This document shows positions 45,083-53,268 of a DNA stretch of 64,000 bases, piece after piece. The stretch's first letter is position 1. Each line of letters opens with the position of its first letter. The notes beneath the pieces were generated by a model. The model saw nothing but the letters and a program-made list of their open reading frames with translations. It did not search any database and was not told the origin of the DNA. Location: the NCBI GenBank assembly GCA_905397405.1, contig CAJPVJ010000016.1, positions 1 to 64,000 on the forward strand, written 5' to 3'. Source of the DNA: Oppiella nova. Taxonomy: Eukaryota; Arthropoda; Arachnida; Sarcoptiformes; Oppiidae. Position numbers and translations under genes: made by a program.

Positions 45083-45598
45083 ATGAATATGATAAAATTT
45101 CTTATAGCTAGCACTATATTGCTCGCACCTCTTTCAAATGCAGACCCTTTAGTAAAAATCAATTTACGCTTTAAAGCGCTGATTGTGGATCGTACTTGCA
45201 CTGTAGCACCTGAGAGTAAAAGTATAGATGTAGCATTGGGAACATGGGGAACCAAAAATATTATCAATATAGGTGATCAAACACGGCCTATACCCTTTTC
45301 AATCCGCTTATTGGATTGTACTGCAAAAAATGTTTCAGTTTCATTTGATGGACCAAAATACGCAACCAATCCTCAGTTTTTAGCCTTATCAAATGAATCA
45401 ACTGCAAAAAATGTTGCTATTCAAATTTTAAATAAAGATCGCCTACAACTGCCCATGGAAACTTTGACAAGTCCAGTAAATATCAATAATAGTAAAAATT
45501 TAGAACTAATTTTTTTTGCTAACTATATTGCAATAGGTAAAAATGTATCAGCGGGGAGCGCAAACTCAACTGCTAATTTTATTCTAAATTACGATTAA
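45083..45598 (+). CDS. Minor fimbrial subunit (FimA-type)
   Basis: A 171-residue pilin-like protein. Signal peptide to about 20 (LAPLSNA). The disulfide pair is in VDRTCTVAP and RLLDCTAK. It keeps the pilin pattern IPFSIRLLDC and a C-terminal donor strand ANSTANFILNYD. As the last gene of the operon it is probably a minor or terminator subunit, or an adaptor for the tip. SD AAGG supports ATG at 45083; a longer frame from 44993 overlaps the adhesin gene and has no signal peptide at its start. Confidence 0.88.
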   Translation: MNMIKFLIASTILLAPLSNADPLVKINLRFKALIVDRTCTVAPESKSIDVALGTWGTKNIINIGDQTRPIPFSIRLLDCTAKNVSVSFDGPKYATNPQFLALSNESTAKNVAIQILNKDRLQLPMETLTSPVNINNSKNLELIFFANYIAIGKNVSAGSANSTANFILNYD

Positions 45599-45718
45599 AA
45601 TACCTCGTATTCAAATGCTTTATATAAAATTAATTCAACAAGCTTTAATGCATTACTATCTTCGATGAATGTTGTTATATCCAAGCCTGATCATTTTCAA
45701 ACATAATGACTATGAAAT

Positions 45719-46597
45719 GGCTTTGTTGCACAAACCTATCTCTAAAGGCTTATTCAGCAATATAATTCTTAGATGAATAAGCCTGCCCCTAAAATCTATC
45801 GTAAAACCAATTGGCCTTCCTATAATCGAGCCTTAATTAACCGAGGCAATATTTCCATTTCGTTTAATCCAAAGACTGAATGGTATGCTCAGCCACAAGG
45901 CAAGCAAGGTCGAAATCAAACCTATTCCGACACAGCGATTCAATGTTGTCTGATGATCAAATCTCTATTTCGAATTTCCATCAAGACAGTATGTTTCATA
46001 TTACATCTGAATGCTACTCATACTGTTCTTTTTCCTGTAATAAATCAATTTTTAGTTTACTCAAAGGCACTAAAACGCCTTGACCATGAGGAATAGGAAA
46101 AATTAAAGCACCATGACAATCTGTTTGCATTCCTGTTATCCATCGTTCAATAAAATCATTTAACGATATAGCTTTAGGGTGATAATGAGCCCATTCGTTA
46201 GTAGCACAAAGTTCGGCAAAAGTTTCTTCTGGCCAAAAAGGAATTACATGACCACCATTAAATTCAGAAGTTGCCCAACCATTATTATACAGCCCTCAAA
46301 TTTGCTCAAAGTCCACTGTCTTACGAATAAAATATTCATACCTTTCTTCAGAAGACAAACTTAAAATATTAATTATTTTTTTTCATTATCCACGTTAATA
46401 ACCTCCAATTTTATGCTGGGATTTATGAAGATCAGCATTTTGCAACTGTGAATGTCTATAGCAATAGCTATCCTTAGCTTCTGTTGTTCTGCCTATAAAG
46501 ACCAATTAAGAGTACGGTAAATTTTAGGGCGAGGCTTATTCATTTGAAAATTATAATGTGGAATCAGCCTTTAGAGATAGGTTTGTGCAACAAAGCC
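45719..46597. mobile_element. Unit bounded by two inverted IS17-like IS 5' ends, carrying a DUF2750 gene remnant
   Basis: The left end starts GGCTTTGTTGCACAAACC and continues into the start of an IS5-family (IS903-group, IS17-like) transposase (MNKPAPKIYRKTNWPSYNRA, 45773 onward). The right end (46597) is the same terminal sequence on the opposite strand, again leading inward to MNKPRPKIYRTLNW. Between the two truncated 5' ends is a DUF2750-family gene remnant. So the same IS end occurs at both edges in inverted orientation, spaced 879 bp, about the length of a full IS. The 9 bases outside each edge do not match. Confidence 0.65.
46014..46375 (-). pseudogene. DUF2750 family protein gene, degenerate
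   Basis: Minus-strand frame reads SSEERYEYFIRKTVDFEQ, then NNGWATSEFNGGHVIPFWP, EETFAELCATNEWAHYHPKA, then HGALIFPIPHGQGVLVPLSK and stops near 46014. This matches the DUF2750 pattern (ERYxYFxRKxxDFE...GW...FPxWP...ACAxxEWxxY). An interruption follows FEQI and the start codon is poor, so it is likely not expressed. Members of this family have been linked to immunity-like contexts, but the role is unproven. Confidence 0.6.
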
Positions 46598-47071
46598 GTA
46601 TTTGACAGCTAAAAAAAACTTGACCTTTTTATGAATCAATATTTCCTCTAAATCTTCTATCAATTTTGCGCTGTGATATCCATTACCATTGACCCAACAA
46701 TCTGTATTTTAAAACACATCCTTTAATTTATTGTTGAAGATTGACTCCATCCATTAAAGTTAAATTCACGTAATACACAGGGGTACGGTAACTTTGTGTT
46801 GTGATATTTCTTTCATTTATAATTCATCATCTTGCTTTGGCTCTTTGATGGAATTCAAAATTTGAGATCTTTGTGCAATAAATCCATAATTCACTATCTT
46901 CTATCAAACGCTGAAAATAGGAATTTAATTTTTAGCGTACTTTTTCCTGCTCCCACTACTTAACCTTTTACCCACCTTTTTAAAGTCTGGGTTGGGAGTA
47001 AATTTCATTAATCATATTTCAAAACTAACTTTTTGCTTATCAACTGTTAATAGATACTCTATCCATTTGTT
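46598..47071. other. Decayed sequence between IS remnants
   Basis: No intact gene. A minus-strand remnant (CWVNGNGYHSAKLIEDLEEI, near 46615-46695) points to a lost protein that I cannot name. The rest is AT-rich. Confidence 0.35.
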
Positions 47072-47161
47072 CATTATTTTCTCAAAGGATTCTATCTAGA
47101 AAAACGTAAAGGGTTGATGAATGAATGGGCTACGTATAACTATCAAAAAACTGCCCTATGA
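47072..47161 (+). mobile_element. Fossil C-terminus of a P4-type integrase
   Basis: The plus strand reads FLKGFYLEKRKGLMNEWATY followed by a short tail and stop, clearly related to YLRGAYLEKRKSLMADWAEF at the end of the intact integrase. Only the C-terminal tail remains. It marks an older element near the right end of the island. Confidence 0.65.
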
Positions 47162-47277
47162 TGGGTTAGAAAACTTAATAATATTTTATGAAACAAAGTG
47201 ATAGAAATTTTTTTAATTTAAATATTTTCAATAATTTTAACTAAATTATTAATTTGCGAATACAGACCTATGATAGG

Positions 47278-47861
47278 CTTACTTAAATCACCAAACTCAC
47301 ATTATTGGTTGTAAGCTGTATAGCACGTATTTGCATGGTGTTAGCATCTACACCAATGTGAAGTTTACGCCATTGTCGACGGTATTCAGGCTGATGTTTC
47401 TTACGTTTCCATTAACCTTCACCTAAAAACTTAAGGCCAGTTGAGTCTACCAATAGATGTTGTCCTTCATGGCTTTTTTGATAGCTGATCGCAATATCAA
47501 TCTGTTTTTGTCGTCTGCAAAGTGTGGAATAATCCGGTGCTGTCCAACTTAACCCACTAAGTTGAATAATGCTTTGCACAAAGCCTGTGACCATTCGTAA
47601 AGAAAGTCTAAAAAGAGATTTGATCATCAAACAGCATTGAATTGCTGTGTCGGAATAGGTTTGATTTCGCCCATGCCTACCTTGTGGCTGAGCATACCAT
47701 TGAGTCGTTGGATCAAACCAAATGGTGATGTTTCCTCTATTTATTAACGCTCGGTTATACGATGCCCAATTGGTGGTGCGATAGATTTTAGGGGTAGGCT
47801 TATTCATTTTGAAATTATATGGCTGAATAAACCTTCTAGGCTAGGTTTATGCAACAAAGCC
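47278..47861 (-). mobile_element. Truncated IS17-like element (IS5 family)
   Basis: Its terminal repeat GGCTTTGTTGCATAAACC ends at 47861. The transposase begins at 47807 (MNKPTPKIYRTTNWASYNRA) and reads through SLFRLSLRMVTGFVQS and LLVDSTGLKFLGEG, the segment with the first catalytic Asp. A stop after GEG (47412) is followed in frame by WKRKKHQPEYRRQWRKLHIG and the sequence is lost near 47278. So both an internal stop and a 3' truncation are present. It is clearly related to the two 5' ends bounding 45719-46597. Confidence 0.8.
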
Positions 47862-47929
47862 ATTTCCAAGTATAATATTAATATTCAATGTGTTATAAAT
47901 CTAGTTCTTACTAATTTCAAGAGGCTTTT

Positions 47930-48136
47930 ATGTCAACACAAAGAACTGGCAGTGATGGGCAATTAATAACAATTCCTAATGGTTGGACATCTCGACAAGG
48001 TTCTGATGGCCGAGTAGTTGCTATTCCTCAAGGATATACATCTCAACAAGGCACTGATGGCCGAGTAATTGCTATTCCGCCTGGTCGTAGAGTCACTCCT
48101 CAAGCTAATGGCAGATTAAAGCTTGCTCCAAAGTAA
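47930..48136 (+). CDS. Small tandem-repeat protein (three 17-residue repeats)
   Basis: A 68-residue basic protein built almost wholly of a repeat: TGSDGQLITIPNGWTS, QGSDGRVVAIPQGYTS, QGTDGRVIAIPPGRRV. Each repeat has the pattern G-S/T-D-G-x-x-x-x-I-P-x-G. It has a short N-terminus (MSTQR) and a tail (TPQANGRLKLAPK) that contains a partial fourth repeat. No signal peptide or membrane segment. GAGG lies 8 bases before the ATG. The family is unknown to me. The Gly-Asp-Gly turns suggest a beta-hairpin repeat fold. It is a stand-alone gene at the edge of the island. Confidence 0.65.
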   Translation: MSTQRTGSDGQLITIPNGWTSRQGSDGRVVAIPQGYTSQQGTDGRVIAIPPGRRVTPQANGRLKLAPK

Positions 48137-48333
48137 ACTCTCTTATATATCTCGGCTTTTAAAAGCTTATTCATTATAAGTTTGAATAAGCTTTTATTTA
48201 CTTTAATTTCCAATTATTTCTTCAAGTTAAAGCTATTGCTTAAAATAAAATTGAACAATTTAATGCTTCATAAGCCATAAAAAAACTCCTGTAGATAAAG
48301 TTTGAATTGAATCAAAAATCACTGTAGCCATAT
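48137..48333. other. Short intergenic gap
   Basis: Contains an imperfect inverted repeat around 48163-48190 (AAGCTTATTC / GAATAAGCTT) with a T-rich tail, the likely terminator of the repeat-protein gene. Confidence 0.55.
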
Positions 48334-48600
48334 TTGGTTTATCACGAACAAAATCATCAGTTACAACTGCCTCAGGATCAAAATCTATTATCACATTCGA
48401 TTGATAAAGAAGGTCAAATTTCGGTTCAACTGAATTTGCCAAATATTTCTATTCAAACTCTGAAGCTTGAGCGTGATAATTTCCAAGGCATTAATTTAGC
48501 AGAGTGGAAAGTTATTTTTAACAATATGCTCTATCCTTTGAAGTATTACTACTACCAATCCAAAGTCATCAAATCAAATTTTGAGTATATTGTTTATTAA
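48334..48600 (+). pseudogene. Possible gene fragment of unknown protein
   Basis: An 88-codon frame with coding-like composition (DKEGQISVQLNLPNISIQTL, then NLAEWKVIFNNMLYPLKYYY). It has no ribosome site and the first ATG falls inside protein-like sequence, so it is probably the 3' end of a lost larger gene left at the island boundary. It could also be spurious. No family is recognised. Confidence 0.3.
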
Positions 48601-48760
48601 TCGTATTTGACTCATTCAGTCACAGCCCAGTAGTTCCTTATTGGGCTTTTTTACGTGTTGGAAATAGTGATATGAACTTATCGTGAATTTAAACTAAATG
48701 AATGACTCTTCCTACAACGTCCTAAATCCACCAATTTGATGTTATCTAATCCAAAATTTT

Positions 48761-48780
48761 ATGTGGGTTACAATGTGGGA
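48761..48780 (+). repeat. TGTGGG direct repeat, possible integrase arm site (right)
   Basis: ATGTGGGTTACAATGTGGGA is 18 of 20 identical to 30675-30694 near the left end of the island; the 10 bases before it (ATCCAAAATT vs TTCCAATATT) are also similar. It lies 50 bp from att C. Either an arm-type site or the 5' leftover of another integrase gene. Confidence 0.5.
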
Positions 48781-48795
48781 TAAAATAACAAGCAA

Positions 48796-48824
48796 GAAAA
48801 AAGCCCTTGCAATAACAAGGGCTT
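48796..48824 (-). terminator. Terminator of tRNA-Ser
   Basis: AAGCCCTTG and CAAGGGCTT with a T run (TTTTTTC) on the minus strand, 12 bases past the tRNA 3' end. Confidence 0.8.
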
Positions 48825-48829
48825 AAATC

Positions 48830-48849
48830 AATATTTGGCGGAAGCGGTG
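48830..48849. repeat. att C: tRNA-Ser 3' end used for integration
   Basis: AATATTTGGCGGAAGCGGTG, spanning the last bases of tRNA-Ser and six flanking bases. Identical to 30537-30556. Right boundary of the integrase-bearing island. Confidence 0.85.
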
Positions 48850-48925
48850 AGATTCGAACTCACGGAGGACTCACACCCTCGTCGGTTTTCAAGACCGGTG
48901 CATTAAACCGCTCTGCCACGCTTCC
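48836..48925 (-). tRNA. tRNA-Ser (UGA anticodon)
   Basis: A 90-base class II tRNA with encoded CCA. Acceptor GGAAGCG pairs with CGCTTCC. Anticodon loop CTTGAAA gives UGA, reading UCA. The long variable arm (GAGGGTGTGAGTCCTC) marks tRNA-Ser. T loop GTTCGAATC is present. It serves as the attachment site of the islands to its left, and the tRNA remains whole. Confidence 0.96.
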
Positions 48926-48935
48926 AATGGCGGCT

Positions 48936-48964
48936 ATCATATAAATAAAATTGCAACTTGGCAA
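48936..48964 (-). promoter_or_regulatory. Sigma-70 promoter of tRNA-Ser
   Basis: On the minus strand TTGCCA, 17-base spacer, TATGAT. The -10 element ends 11 bases before the tRNA 5' end. Confidence 0.7.
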
Positions 48965-49036
48965 ATCTTTTTCAGTATTTCTTCAATCAAATGTACAAAA
49001 TAAAGTCAAATCTCGCTAATTTGATGAATATTCAAG

Positions 49037-49510
49037 CTATTCATAACGAATTGAATTGATATACCAACGTTTTTTCCCTGATGGTGTATCCACTTCTGCC
49101 TCATCATCGACTTGTTTAGACAGTAAAGCTCTTGCCATCGGTGAATCAATTGAGACATGTTGCGGATGATGATCATAAATTTCATCTACCCCGACCAGAC
49201 GTATGGTTTTTTGTTCACCTTCATCATTTTCTATTTCAACCCAAGCACCAAAATACACCTTGCCTGCTTGTTCTGGAGAAAAATCGATAATTCTTAATTC
49301 TTCTAAACGCTTCCCCAAATAACGTACACGACGATCGATTTTTCGAAGTAGCTGCTTATTATACTGGTAATCAGCATTTTCAGAACGGTCACCCAGACTG
49401 GCAGCCCATGTCACTTTTTTGGTAATTTCAGGTCGTTCTTCGCGCCAGAGATGTTGTAACTCTGCAACCAACAGATCATGCCCTGAACGGGTAATTAAAT
49501 TAGATTTCAT
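49037..49510 (-). CDS. greB: Transcription elongation factor GreB
   Basis: A 157-residue factor that rescues backtracked RNA polymerase by stimulating transcript cleavage. The N-terminal coiled coil holds LQHLWREERPEITKKV and ASLGDRSENADYQYNKQLLR, which includes the acidic tip residues (D and E in GDRSENADY). The C-terminal FKBP-like domain has VYFGAWVEIENDEGEQKTIR and SIDSPMARALLSKQVDDEAE. Length is as in other GreB proteins. Stand-alone gene next to tRNA-Ser. Confidence 0.95.
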   Translation of the reverse strand: MKSNLITRSGHDLLVAELQHLWREERPEITKKVTWAASLGDRSENADYQYNKQLLRKIDRRVRYLGKRLEELRIIDFSPEQAGKVYFGAWVEIENDEGEQKTIRLVGVDEIYDHHPQHVSIDSPMARALLSKQVDDEAEVDTPSGKKRWYINSIRYE

Positions 49511-50064
49511 GATTTAAAACCATTTAAAATACATATGCACTTGATACTTATTTTTTAAAAAATGTTACTACAGTCTACAGCCAATAGCGTAAAAATGTCA
49601 GCTCAAAAATAGCGCATTTTAAGTTTTAAAAAGCAATAAAATCGTTTTTTTCCTATTTAAATTCAGACAGAAAATTCAATCAGAAAACCTTTTAAAAGTG
49701 GTAATTCTTAACTTACATTTGGAACATTTGCTTACAGTTTTTGGCAGCGTATTTCAGTTTTAAAATTTCTGCATTTTTTAAAAAAATATTCTGTTAAAAA
49801 TCATTATCTTAAATATTTTAAATTGATCATTTTTCATACAAAGTTTGACAGATCTAAAAACCGCCTATATTATGCGCACATGTTTTATGAGTTTATTTTT
49901 TTAATTTTGTAGTTTTTCTGCAAAATCTTTCTATCCCACATGTCATTTTTTGAATGACGTTCATGACTGCCCACCCTTATTGAATTTACCAACTATAAGA
50001 AGTTTTTAAGCGTTTTTGTGCTTATTACTTTTTAGGGCAATAAATTACTTGTAGCGGAGACAAC
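49511..50064. other. Divergent promoter region of greB and the transglycosylase gene
   Basis: About 550 bp without a gene. It holds the strong promoter at 49845-49873 and a 190-base leader before the transglycosylase gene. No riboswitch fold is recognised. Confidence 0.5.
49845..49873 (+). promoter_or_regulatory. Sigma-70 promoter for the transglycosylase gene
   Basis: TTGACA, 17-base spacer, TATTAT: near consensus. It implies a transcript with a leader of about 185 bases before the ATG at 50065. Confidence 0.75.
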
Positions 50065-51174
50065 ATGCACAGTAGTTCAACCTCTGGGTCGAGGCTTAGC
50101 CTTAACTCATTTTTTCGTGCGCTGCCAATCAAAACTTTAGTTTTATCCACTGCATTAATTCCTTTTAGTATTAATGCGAGTAAGAACAATCAATACAATG
50201 CTGTAGTTAATTCGAGTAAATTGACTGTAGTTGCGGTTTCCAATCCAAGCATCGTGTTTAAGGATGGAGACTACAAGCATGGCTTCGGCTATGACTTAGC
50301 CCATAACTATGCTGAAAGTTTAAACGTTAAACTTGAGCTTAAAACTGTTTCTGACAATGCAACAGCATTGAAAATGGTTGCTCAAGGTAAAGCGAATTTT
50401 GCGATTACCACCGCAAATATGCAAAGCATCGAAGCAGAACGCTTAACCTCATTTTCAGCAAGCTGTGGCGATTTCAACAGTTTAAAAAGTAATGGTTTAA
50501 ACCCAGAATTAAATTGGGTATTTAAACAAGCTGAAGATCCATTAACAGCAACTGCAAGTGGTTTCATTTGCCAAAGCAAACAAAATGGTTCAACGCAGCA
50601 ACTTGCCTCATTTTATAATCGTAATGTCGTCAAGAAAGACGATTGGAACGTGATTCAACGTGACTTAAGTTCTCGTCTACCGATTTATAAAGCCAGCTTT
50701 AAGCGCTCTGCACAGCAATATGGCTTAGATTGGCACCTACTTGCTGCAATTGGTTATCAAGAATCATATTTAAAACCAGACTCTGTTTCTCCCACAGGTG
50801 TCCGTGGTTTGATGATGTTGACCAATACCACAGCCAAAGAAATGGGTGTCAGTAATCGAAGTGACCCCGCTCAGAGTATCCAAGGCGGCGCAAAATATTT
50901 TGATATGATGTTGAGTCGTTATTCTTATATTCGTAATCCAGATCGTCATTGGTATGCTTTGGTTGCATACAATATGGGGCCTGGTGCAGTTGAAGGTATT
51001 CAAAAGCGCATCAAAGCACAAGGTAAAGATCCCAATGACTGGATGAATCTTTATAATTATTTGACACGTAATCAAGCAAGTAATGGTCGTTATAAACAAG
51101 CGGTACAGTATGTCACACGTATTCGGGCTTATTTAGAACACATTAAGACCACACCTCGATTACTAGAAATTTAA
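50065..51174 (+). CDS. MltF-like lytic transglycosylase
   Basis: Periplasmic or membrane-attached lytic transglycosylase that cleaves peptidoglycan glycan strands, 369 residues. A signal segment lies at about 22-40 (LVLSTALIPFSINA). The N-terminal half resembles a shortened solute-binding domain (VFKDGDYKHGFGYDLAHNYA, MVAQGKANFAITTANMQ), the regulatory module of MltF. The C-terminal SLT domain has the catalytic Glu in AAIGYQESYLKPDSVSPTGV and RGLMMLT, followed by VAYNMGPGAVE. GGAG precedes the ATG. A clear terminator follows at 51213. Confidence 0.88.
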   Translation: MHSSSTSGSRLSLNSFFRALPIKTLVLSTALIPFSINASKNNQYNAVVNSSKLTVVAVSNPSIVFKDGDYKHGFGYDLAHNYAESLNVKLELKTVSDNATALKMVAQGKANFAITTANMQSIEAERLTSFSASCGDFNSLKSNGLNPELNWVFKQAEDPLTATASGFICQSKQNGSTQQLASFYNRNVVKKDDWNVIQRDLSSRLPIYKASFKRSAQQYGLDWHLLAAIGYQESYLKPDSVSPTGVRGLMMLTNTTAKEMGVSNRSDPAQSIQGGAKYFDMMLSRYSYIRNPDRHWYALVAYNMGPGAVEGIQKRIKAQGKDPNDWMNLYNYLTRNQASNGRYKQAVQYVTRIRAYLEHIKTTPRLLEI

Positions 51175-51212
51175 TCTGTATTTTAAATCGATTGGATTTG
51201 TAAAAATCAGGC

Positions 51213-51248
51213 AATAAAAAAGCTTACTCTCGGGTAAGCTTTTTTATT
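51213..51248. terminator. Bidirectional terminator
   Basis: AAAAAAGCTTAC / GTAAGCTTTTTT with a short loop, between convergent genes. Perfect stem and T tracts on both strands. Confidence 0.9.
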
Positions 51249-51257
51249 GTAAAAAGA

Positions 51258-51641
51258 TTAAGCAGTTTGCTCTAATACTTTCTTAAATAAATCTTTTTGC
51301 TCTTGGCTTGGCTTGGCTGTTTGTAAAGCCATCAATTGAGACATATCACCTTGAACTTTGATTTTGCCTGTCATAAATGCTTGCATAGCAGCAGCCATAT
51401 CAAATTCTAAGAATACTTTACGAAGTGTTTCAGCATCCATGTTCAATGTTGTTTTCGCATTTGCAGAACTACCTTTGACGATTTTTCCGCCGTCTAAAGC
51501 AAGCTCTGTGTTGCCATCTGCATCTGCAACAACCAAATTAATTGCTAAACCTGAAAGTGCTGGTGGTAAGTTTAAATCACCTGCTTCAGCAGTTAATTTT
51601 TCAACATTTGCAAACCAATCATCAGTTAAAAATGCAGGCAT
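51258..51641 (-). CDS. SCP2 sterol-binding domain protein
   Basis: A 127-residue cytosolic protein of the SCP2 lipid-binding fold. Seen are GLAINLVVADADGNTELALD and TTLNMDAETLRKVFLEFDMA, MQAFMTGKIKVQGDMSQLMA, the last being the family signature. It probably binds fatty acyl or lipid molecules, but the ligand and pathway are unknown. ATG at 51641 (MPAFL) is favoured since GAGG lies 8 bases upstream; ATG at 51647 would be too close. Single gene with its own terminator. Confidence 0.88.
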   Translation of the reverse strand: MPAFLTDDWFANVEKLTAEAGDLNLPPALSGLAINLVVADADGNTELALDGGKIVKGSSANAKTTLNMDAETLRKVFLEFDMAAAMQAFMTGKIKVQGDMSQLMALQTAKPSQEQKDLFKKVLEQTA

Positions 51642-51866
51642 GTTCATTCCTCAAATTATTTATTCAATTTATTGTGTTATCTATCCAGACAACATCAGGT
51701 TGAAGCAGTTTTGCTTGCCCAATGTTATAGCATGATAATTTCAATTTGGGCTAAAGTTTTTTGTACGGACTGTTCATGTTTTATCGGTTTTATCGTTTTA
51801 TTTTTTTAAATCAGGCACTCATCTCAATATGAATGCCCGATTCGTTCATTTAATTGGCAAAAAAGA

Positions 51867-52775
51867 TCAATCTGCTGCAAAACTAAGATTTACAACATCT
51901 AAACGTTTTTTCATTTCTTCCGTATCACATTTCATATCGAATTCACGTTCTTCATCCAATTTTTCAAAATCAAATAAATCACGGTCAGCCAATTGAGATG
52001 GTGAAACATTCTGCAATGCACCAAAAATGCTATGCAAACGTTTTGGATATTGTTTATCCCAACCACGTAGCATGTCATTTAACATGGCACGTTGTAAGTT
52101 TTCCTGAGAACCACATAAGTTACATGGAATAATCGGGAATTTACGAATTTCAGCATATTTGATGATGTCTTTTTCTTCGACATAAGCCAAAGGACGGATC
52201 AAAATGTTCTTTTTATCCGAAGACAATAATTTTGGCGGCATCGCTTTTAAGCTACCACCATGGAATAAATTCAAGAAGAACGTTGCAATGATATCATCGC
52301 GATGATGGCCCAATGCCACTTTGGTCGCACCAATCTCTTGCGCAAAACCGTAGAGTGAACCACGGCGTAAACGTGAACACACTGCACAGTAAGTTTTCCC
52401 TTCAGGTGTCAAACGCTTGGTGATGCTATAAGTATCTTTTTCCAAAATATAATAAGGAATATTGTTTTCTTCCAAATATTTCGGTAACACATCTTCAGGA
52501 AAACCAGGTTGCTTTTGATCCAAGTTCACTGCGACAACATCAAAGTTGATCGGTGCAATACGTTTAAATTGCAACAAAATATCAAGCAAGGTGTAACTGT
52601 CTTTCCCACCAGAAACACAGACCATTACCTTATCGCCTTCCTCAATCATTTTAAAGTCACGAATTGCATGGCCGACTTGACGACGAAGTTTTTTCAAAAG
52701 ACGATAATAAGCTGAACTTGTTGGAAGCTCTGGTTTAAAATTAAATCCTTGTTCGGACTCAACTGGCGAGTACAT
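51867..52775 (-). CDS. ttcA: tRNA 2-thiocytidine biosynthesis protein TtcA
   Basis: ATP- and iron-sulfur-dependent enzyme that thiolates C32 of certain tRNAs. It has 302 residues. The PP-loop VSGGKDS is at about 54-60. The two CxxC motifs YCAVCSRL and IPCNLCGSQ bind the cluster. [11 protein letters not shown] and [19 protein letters not shown] are family signatures. The length is as expected. It is a stand-alone gene; just upstream lies a group of DnaA-box-like repeats. Confidence 0.96.
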   Translation of the reverse strand: MYSPVESEQGFNFKPELPTSSAYYRLLKKLRRQVGHAIRDFKMIEEGDKVMVCVSGGKDSYTLLDILLQFKRIAPINFDVVAVNLDQKQPGFPEDVLPKYLEENNIPYYILEKDTYSITKRLTPEGKTYCAVCSRLRRGSLYGFAQEIGATKVALGHHRDDIIATFFLNLFHGGSLKAMPPKLLSSDKKNILIRPLAYVEEKDIIKYAEIRKFPIIPCNLCGSQENLQRAMLNDMLRGWDKQYPKRLHSIFGALQNVSPSQLADRDLFDFEKLDEEREFDMKCDTEEMKKRLDVVNLSFAAD

Positions 52776-53268
52776 AGACGAGATAAACCCATAAAAAAAT
52801 ACTGGGCAATTTTATCTGATTTGAACGTTAACCGCATCTAAAGATTTTTTTATTTTGCATCAATTTTTATCTGGTCATCTTCCTGTCGTATTTCCACATT
52901 TAAAATAGACGGCTCAGTTCATTTTTTAGCCGAAGTGCTTATCTTTTGGACTTTTCCACAGTTTTCCACAAAACCTGTGGATAAAATTGTGGATTGTTTG
53001 GGGCTTGACAAAGTTTTCTCACGCAATGATGGGCATTCTCTTTAGATTGATCATTTTTTAACCATTATATTTTATATATATTTTTCAATTGTTTAACATA
53101 GTCAATAAATATATTTTAAAAAAAATATAAAATTTTTTTTGATTAATATGCCAACAAATAGCACTTGCTTTTTCGCGATTGTATTGTTAAAACTCAATTC
53201 ATAGTTTTTCTTGTTCAATAACTTTGTTAAACTCCCAAAAATTGGGGAAATATTTTAATTACTACAAA
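52776..53268. other. Divergent region between ttcA and the transglycosylase gene
   Basis: About 490 bp with promoters for both genes. It includes the DnaA-box cluster at 52952-52996 and a lone TTGACA at 53005 without a convincing -10. 53060-53160 is very AT-rich. Confidence 0.45.
52952..52996. promoter_or_regulatory. Cluster of four DnaA-box-like nonamers
   Basis: TTTTCCACA at 52952 and 52962, then TGTGGATAA (perfect complement of the consensus TTATCCACA) at 52976, and TGTGGATTG at 52988. Four sites in 45 bp, two in each orientation, arranged head to head. No dnaA, dnaN or other origin genes are nearby. Confidence 0.6.

Noticed and set aside
48260-48442. A 60-codon minus-strand frame
   Set aside because: Overlaps a more coding-like plus-strand fragment and has no ribosome site.
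52952-52996. Chromosomal replication origin
   Set aside because: DnaA-like boxes are present but no dnaA, dnaN, gidA or recognisable AT-rich unwinding array with them; kept only as a box cluster.
53005-53010. Promoter for the transglycosylase at 53269
   Set aside because: TTGACA is present but no -10 hexamer at 16-18 bases.
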